Shown piece after piece: positions 62,127-64,000 of a stretch of 64,000 nucleotides of DNA. The DNA lies in contig NZ_JAIKLE010000004.1 of NCBI RefSeq assembly GCF_022267315.1, positions 62,001-126,000 on the forward strand, read 5' to 3'. The notes below the pieces were generated by a model that saw only the letters and a list, made by a program, of their open reading frames with translations, did no database searches and was not told the origin of the DNA. This stretch comes from Maribellus maritimus. Its GTDB lineage: Bacteria > Bacteroidota > Bacteroidia > Bacteroidales > Prolixibacteraceae. Within the stretch, counting starts at the first letter, position 1; the number at the start of each line of letters is the position of its first letter. The translations under genes and the position numbers were made by a program.

Positions 62127-63920
62127 TTATTTCGAAAATGGTTTATATTCTTCTCCTCCGCCTTTAAAACCGGCATTTTTGTAAAACTCAACAAAGGTAA
62201 GTCGCATGGGGTGGACAAACGAACCAAGTGATGAAATCAGGATATTCAAAGTATGCCCCAGTAACAGGAATATCGCAAAAAAAACAGGCCCCAGAATTTT
62301 TGAAGATCCTAATATCTGCAGGGCGATGTCGTTAATTACAAAGCCCAAAATGGCACTTGATAATCCAAGCGCAAAGAGTCTGATGTAGGAAAGTAAATCG
62401 CCAAATATTCCTGTGACTGTTGAATATACATCCCAGATTCCTGAGCCAACACGAGAAAAAATGTTTGCTTTCGGATCGCTGAAAAACAGGATAAAAAATC
62501 CGCCGGCCGAAAAGACGACGTATAAAATCACAGAGTTTGGAGAAATTGCGTTTAAATTTACCAGCAAAAAGTAAATTAGGCTGCCCAACAAAACAACCAG
62601 CCAACCAATGGTTGACAAAGCATATGAAAACCCGAATTGTTTGCTTTGGTTGGCCGCTTTTATAAACAAGCCAAAAATGATTTGTACGGCACCGAGAACC
62701 AGTGCCAGATTGAACATTTTATTTGGATCGAGGAACAAACCTTTTATGTTTTGCAGCCAGTCAGCTTCAGTCTGAATGAGATTAATGCCAAAGAAGGTTC
62801 CGGAAACAGACCCAAAAATTACGGTTGCCAAACCCAAAAACTGAATGAGTGACAGATAGGGCTTTACTTGTTTGTTTGCTTTAAGTTTGTAAATTCCGGC
62901 ACCAATAATAAAAAGTAGTCCATATCCGGCATCGCCCAAACAAAAACCAAAAAACAGCATAAAAAACGGGGCAAAAAATACGGTTAAATCCATTTCGTGG
63001 TAATCGGGCAGCGAAAACATATTGCCAATGGGTTCGAAAAGTTTGCTAAAGCTGTTGTTCTTCAGAAGTACCGGGATGTTATCATCAGGCGTCGCCCTTC
63101 TGAAATAAAAATGAACGCTGTTTTGTTCCAGAAAATCATCAATAAGTTGTTTTTTTGTTGAGGGAATCCAGCCTTCCAGAATCATTAGCTTTTCATCAGC
63201 TTCTTTGGCCGTGTTAAGTTTTACTTTTTCAAAGCACAGCGATTCCATAATTTCCATCCTTGTTTTTTCCATAGATGGAATATCTTTTGCAGCAATTTCA
63301 TCCAGTTGCCGGTTGATGGTTTCAATCTCCTCTTCCAGCTCGTCACACTTAATTTTTATGTTTGGGTACGGAATTTTGGGCGGTTCAACTTCATCCAGTT
63401 CGTATTCTGCTTTTTCGTCGTCTTTTAACAGGACAATAAAAAACACCTGGTTTTCCGTTTCAGAAATAATCTCGACAATATTTCCTCTTTTCAGGCATTC
63501 GTTGTATTTCTTTTTTGTACCAATAAAAAAACGGACAAACAAATTTTCTTTTTTGAGTTTTCCAAGGATTTCGTGCGAAAAATCGCCCCACGGTTTTGCC
63601 TTTTTTAGTTCTTTTTTTTCTTCCTCAAGCTCTTGTTCCAGTATTTCCAGTTCCTTTTGTTTGCGGAAAACGTTGTTCATAATGTTTATTCCATCTGATT
63701 CCACATGCAGATCTTCCAACTGTTTTATTTCCCGTTTTTCCAGAAAATCGATGATTTTTTCCAGTTGCTCAATGGTTCCGTATTTTTCTTTGATTTCGCT
63801 GGTGAGTTTAACTTTCTTTTCAATCACATGAATCACTCCCAGTTTTTGAATATTCTCAAGAAATTGATTGTATTCTTTATAAAACACCAGGAAATAATAT
63901 TTGTACATTGGAACAATCAT
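62127..63920 (-). CDS. ntpI: V-type ATP synthase subunit I
   Basis: 597 residues from the ATG at 63920 (MIVPMYKYYFLVF); MYKYYF at 63908 is a second possible start. The N-terminal half is a coiled-coil cytoplasmic arm (EEEKKELKKAKPWG) and the C-terminal half has about seven helices, with GFCLGDAGYGLLFIIGAGIY and LSYIRLFALGLSSAILGFV containing the channel Arg. It forms the stator half-channel. The operon runs D-I-K here. Confidence 0.93.
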   Translation of the reverse strand: MIVPMYKYYFLVFYKEYNQFLENIQKLGVIHVIEKKVKLTSEIKEKYGTIEQLEKIIDFLEKREIKQLEDLHVESDGINIMNNVFRKQKELEILEQELEEEKKELKKAKPWGDFSHEILGKLKKENLFVRFFIGTKKKYNECLKRGNIVEIISETENQVFFIVLLKDDEKAEYELDEVEPPKIPYPNIKIKCDELEEEIETINRQLDEIAAKDIPSMEKTRMEIMESLCFEKVKLNTAKEADEKLMILEGWIPSTKKQLIDDFLEQNSVHFYFRRATPDDNIPVLLKNNSFSKLFEPIGNMFSLPDYHEMDLTVFFAPFFMLFFGFCLGDAGYGLLFIIGAGIYKLKANKQVKPYLSLIQFLGLATVIFGSVSGTFFGINLIQTEADWLQNIKGLFLDPNKMFNLALVLGAVQIIFGLFIKAANQSKQFGFSYALSTIGWLVVLLGSLIYFLLVNLNAISPNSVILYVVFSAGGFFILFFSDPKANIFSRVGSGIWDVYSTVTGIFGDLLSYIRLFALGLSSAILGFVINDIALQILGSSKILGPVFFAIFLLLGHTLNILISSLGSFVHPMRLTFVEFYKNAGFKGGGEEYKPFSK

Positions 63921-63934
63921 TAGTGCGCCTTTCG

Positions 63935-64000
63935 TTATTTTTGCTGTCGTTTTTTTACAATTTTTTGTGCTGACTTTGATAGATTTTCTTCATCTTCCAG
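63935..64000 (-). CDS. ntpD: V-type ATP synthase subunit D, C-terminal end (partial)
   Basis: The minus-strand frame reading from 64000 is open and ends in TAA at 63937-63935; it encodes LEDEENLSKSAQKIVKKRQQ and a final Lys. This acidic-then-basic end, just before subunit I, fits the C-terminal helix of the central-stalk subunit D. Only 21 residues are visible, so the name rests mainly on position. Confidence 0.6.
   Translation of the reverse strand: MEDEENLSKSAQKIVKKRQQK

Noticed and set aside
63205-63831. Long Ser/Phe-rich open frame of 208 codons on the + strand
   Set aside because: It is exactly antisense to the coiled-coil part of subunit I, and its low-complexity Ser runs are what the Glu/Lys-rich coding strand produces.

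Overview
The window reads as a chromosomal segment of a Bacteroidota bacterium, most likely of the Bacteroidales/Marinilabiliales side (inference). Supporting signs are: almost no Shine-Dalgarno sequences; promoters of the Bacteroidota form TTTG-N19-22-TAnnTTTG ahead of the SRP RNA gene, folP and the sigma-factor operon; a type IX secretion C-terminal domain; TonB-dependent uptake genes; a pyrophosphate-dependent phosphofructokinase; a V-type ATPase; and many families known mainly from this phylum (DUF4857, DUF4876, DUF4159, DUF4199, DUF1599, BT_3928-type DoxX). No phage, insertion sequence or CRISPR array was seen.

Layout. 1-8295: an amino-sugar cluster on the + strand (LacI-type regulator tail, two Tat-exported Gfo/Idh/MocA oxidoreductases, a NagA-like deacetylase with a signal peptide, an Nramp-fold transporter lacking the usual metal residues, NagB, then PPi-dependent phosphofructokinase, which takes the resulting fructose-6-phosphate into glycolysis). 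8400-14328: a coiled-coil lipoprotein, then minus-strand genes for a small outer-membrane protein, an iron-sulfur flavoprotein, a DUF4159 protein, RsmE and cytochrome bd (CydAB). 14674-20514: a tripartite RND efflux operon. 20571-21551: a small graveyard with a frameshifted membrane gene and a decayed LytTR regulator. 21599-24938: small housekeeping genes (SixA, ABM monooxygenase, phosphoesterase, PLD nuclease, PrmA).

24965-40133 is the most interesting part: about 15 kb of minus-strand genes between a good promoter (40133-40101) and a good intrinsic terminator (24996-24965). In transcription order it encodes a lipoprotein, an ECF sigma factor, a CnrX/Spy-like periplasmic sensor with a Cys cluster, an anti-sigma-like membrane protein, a membrane polyferredoxin carrying HMA-like domains, a T9SS-secreted double beta-propeller protein, a TonB-dependent receptor, a DUF4876 lipoprotein, a DUF6850-like beta-barrel, an ABC ATPase, an ABC permease and a DUF4857 membrane protein. 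I infer an envelope-spanning, probably metal-linked, transport and redox system under its own sigma/sensor control. I know of no description of it as one system.

40241-48032: conserved housekeeping (tpiA, DoxX, DUF1599, folP, cdaA, an NMO/FabK-like enzyme, a glycosyltransferase). 48199-48672: SRP RNA, tRNA-Thr and tRNA-Tyr with promoters and a terminator. 48689-50515: a PspC/PadR/repeat-protein operon with a candidate operator. 50737-54306: a transaldolase-family enzyme, an exported O-methyltransferase and small membrane proteins. 54308-60347: a divergent CHASE2 / FecR-like / TPR-CHAT module, the second candidate system. 60333-64000: an exported M14 carboxypeptidase and the end of a V-type ATPase operon (subunits D, I, K).
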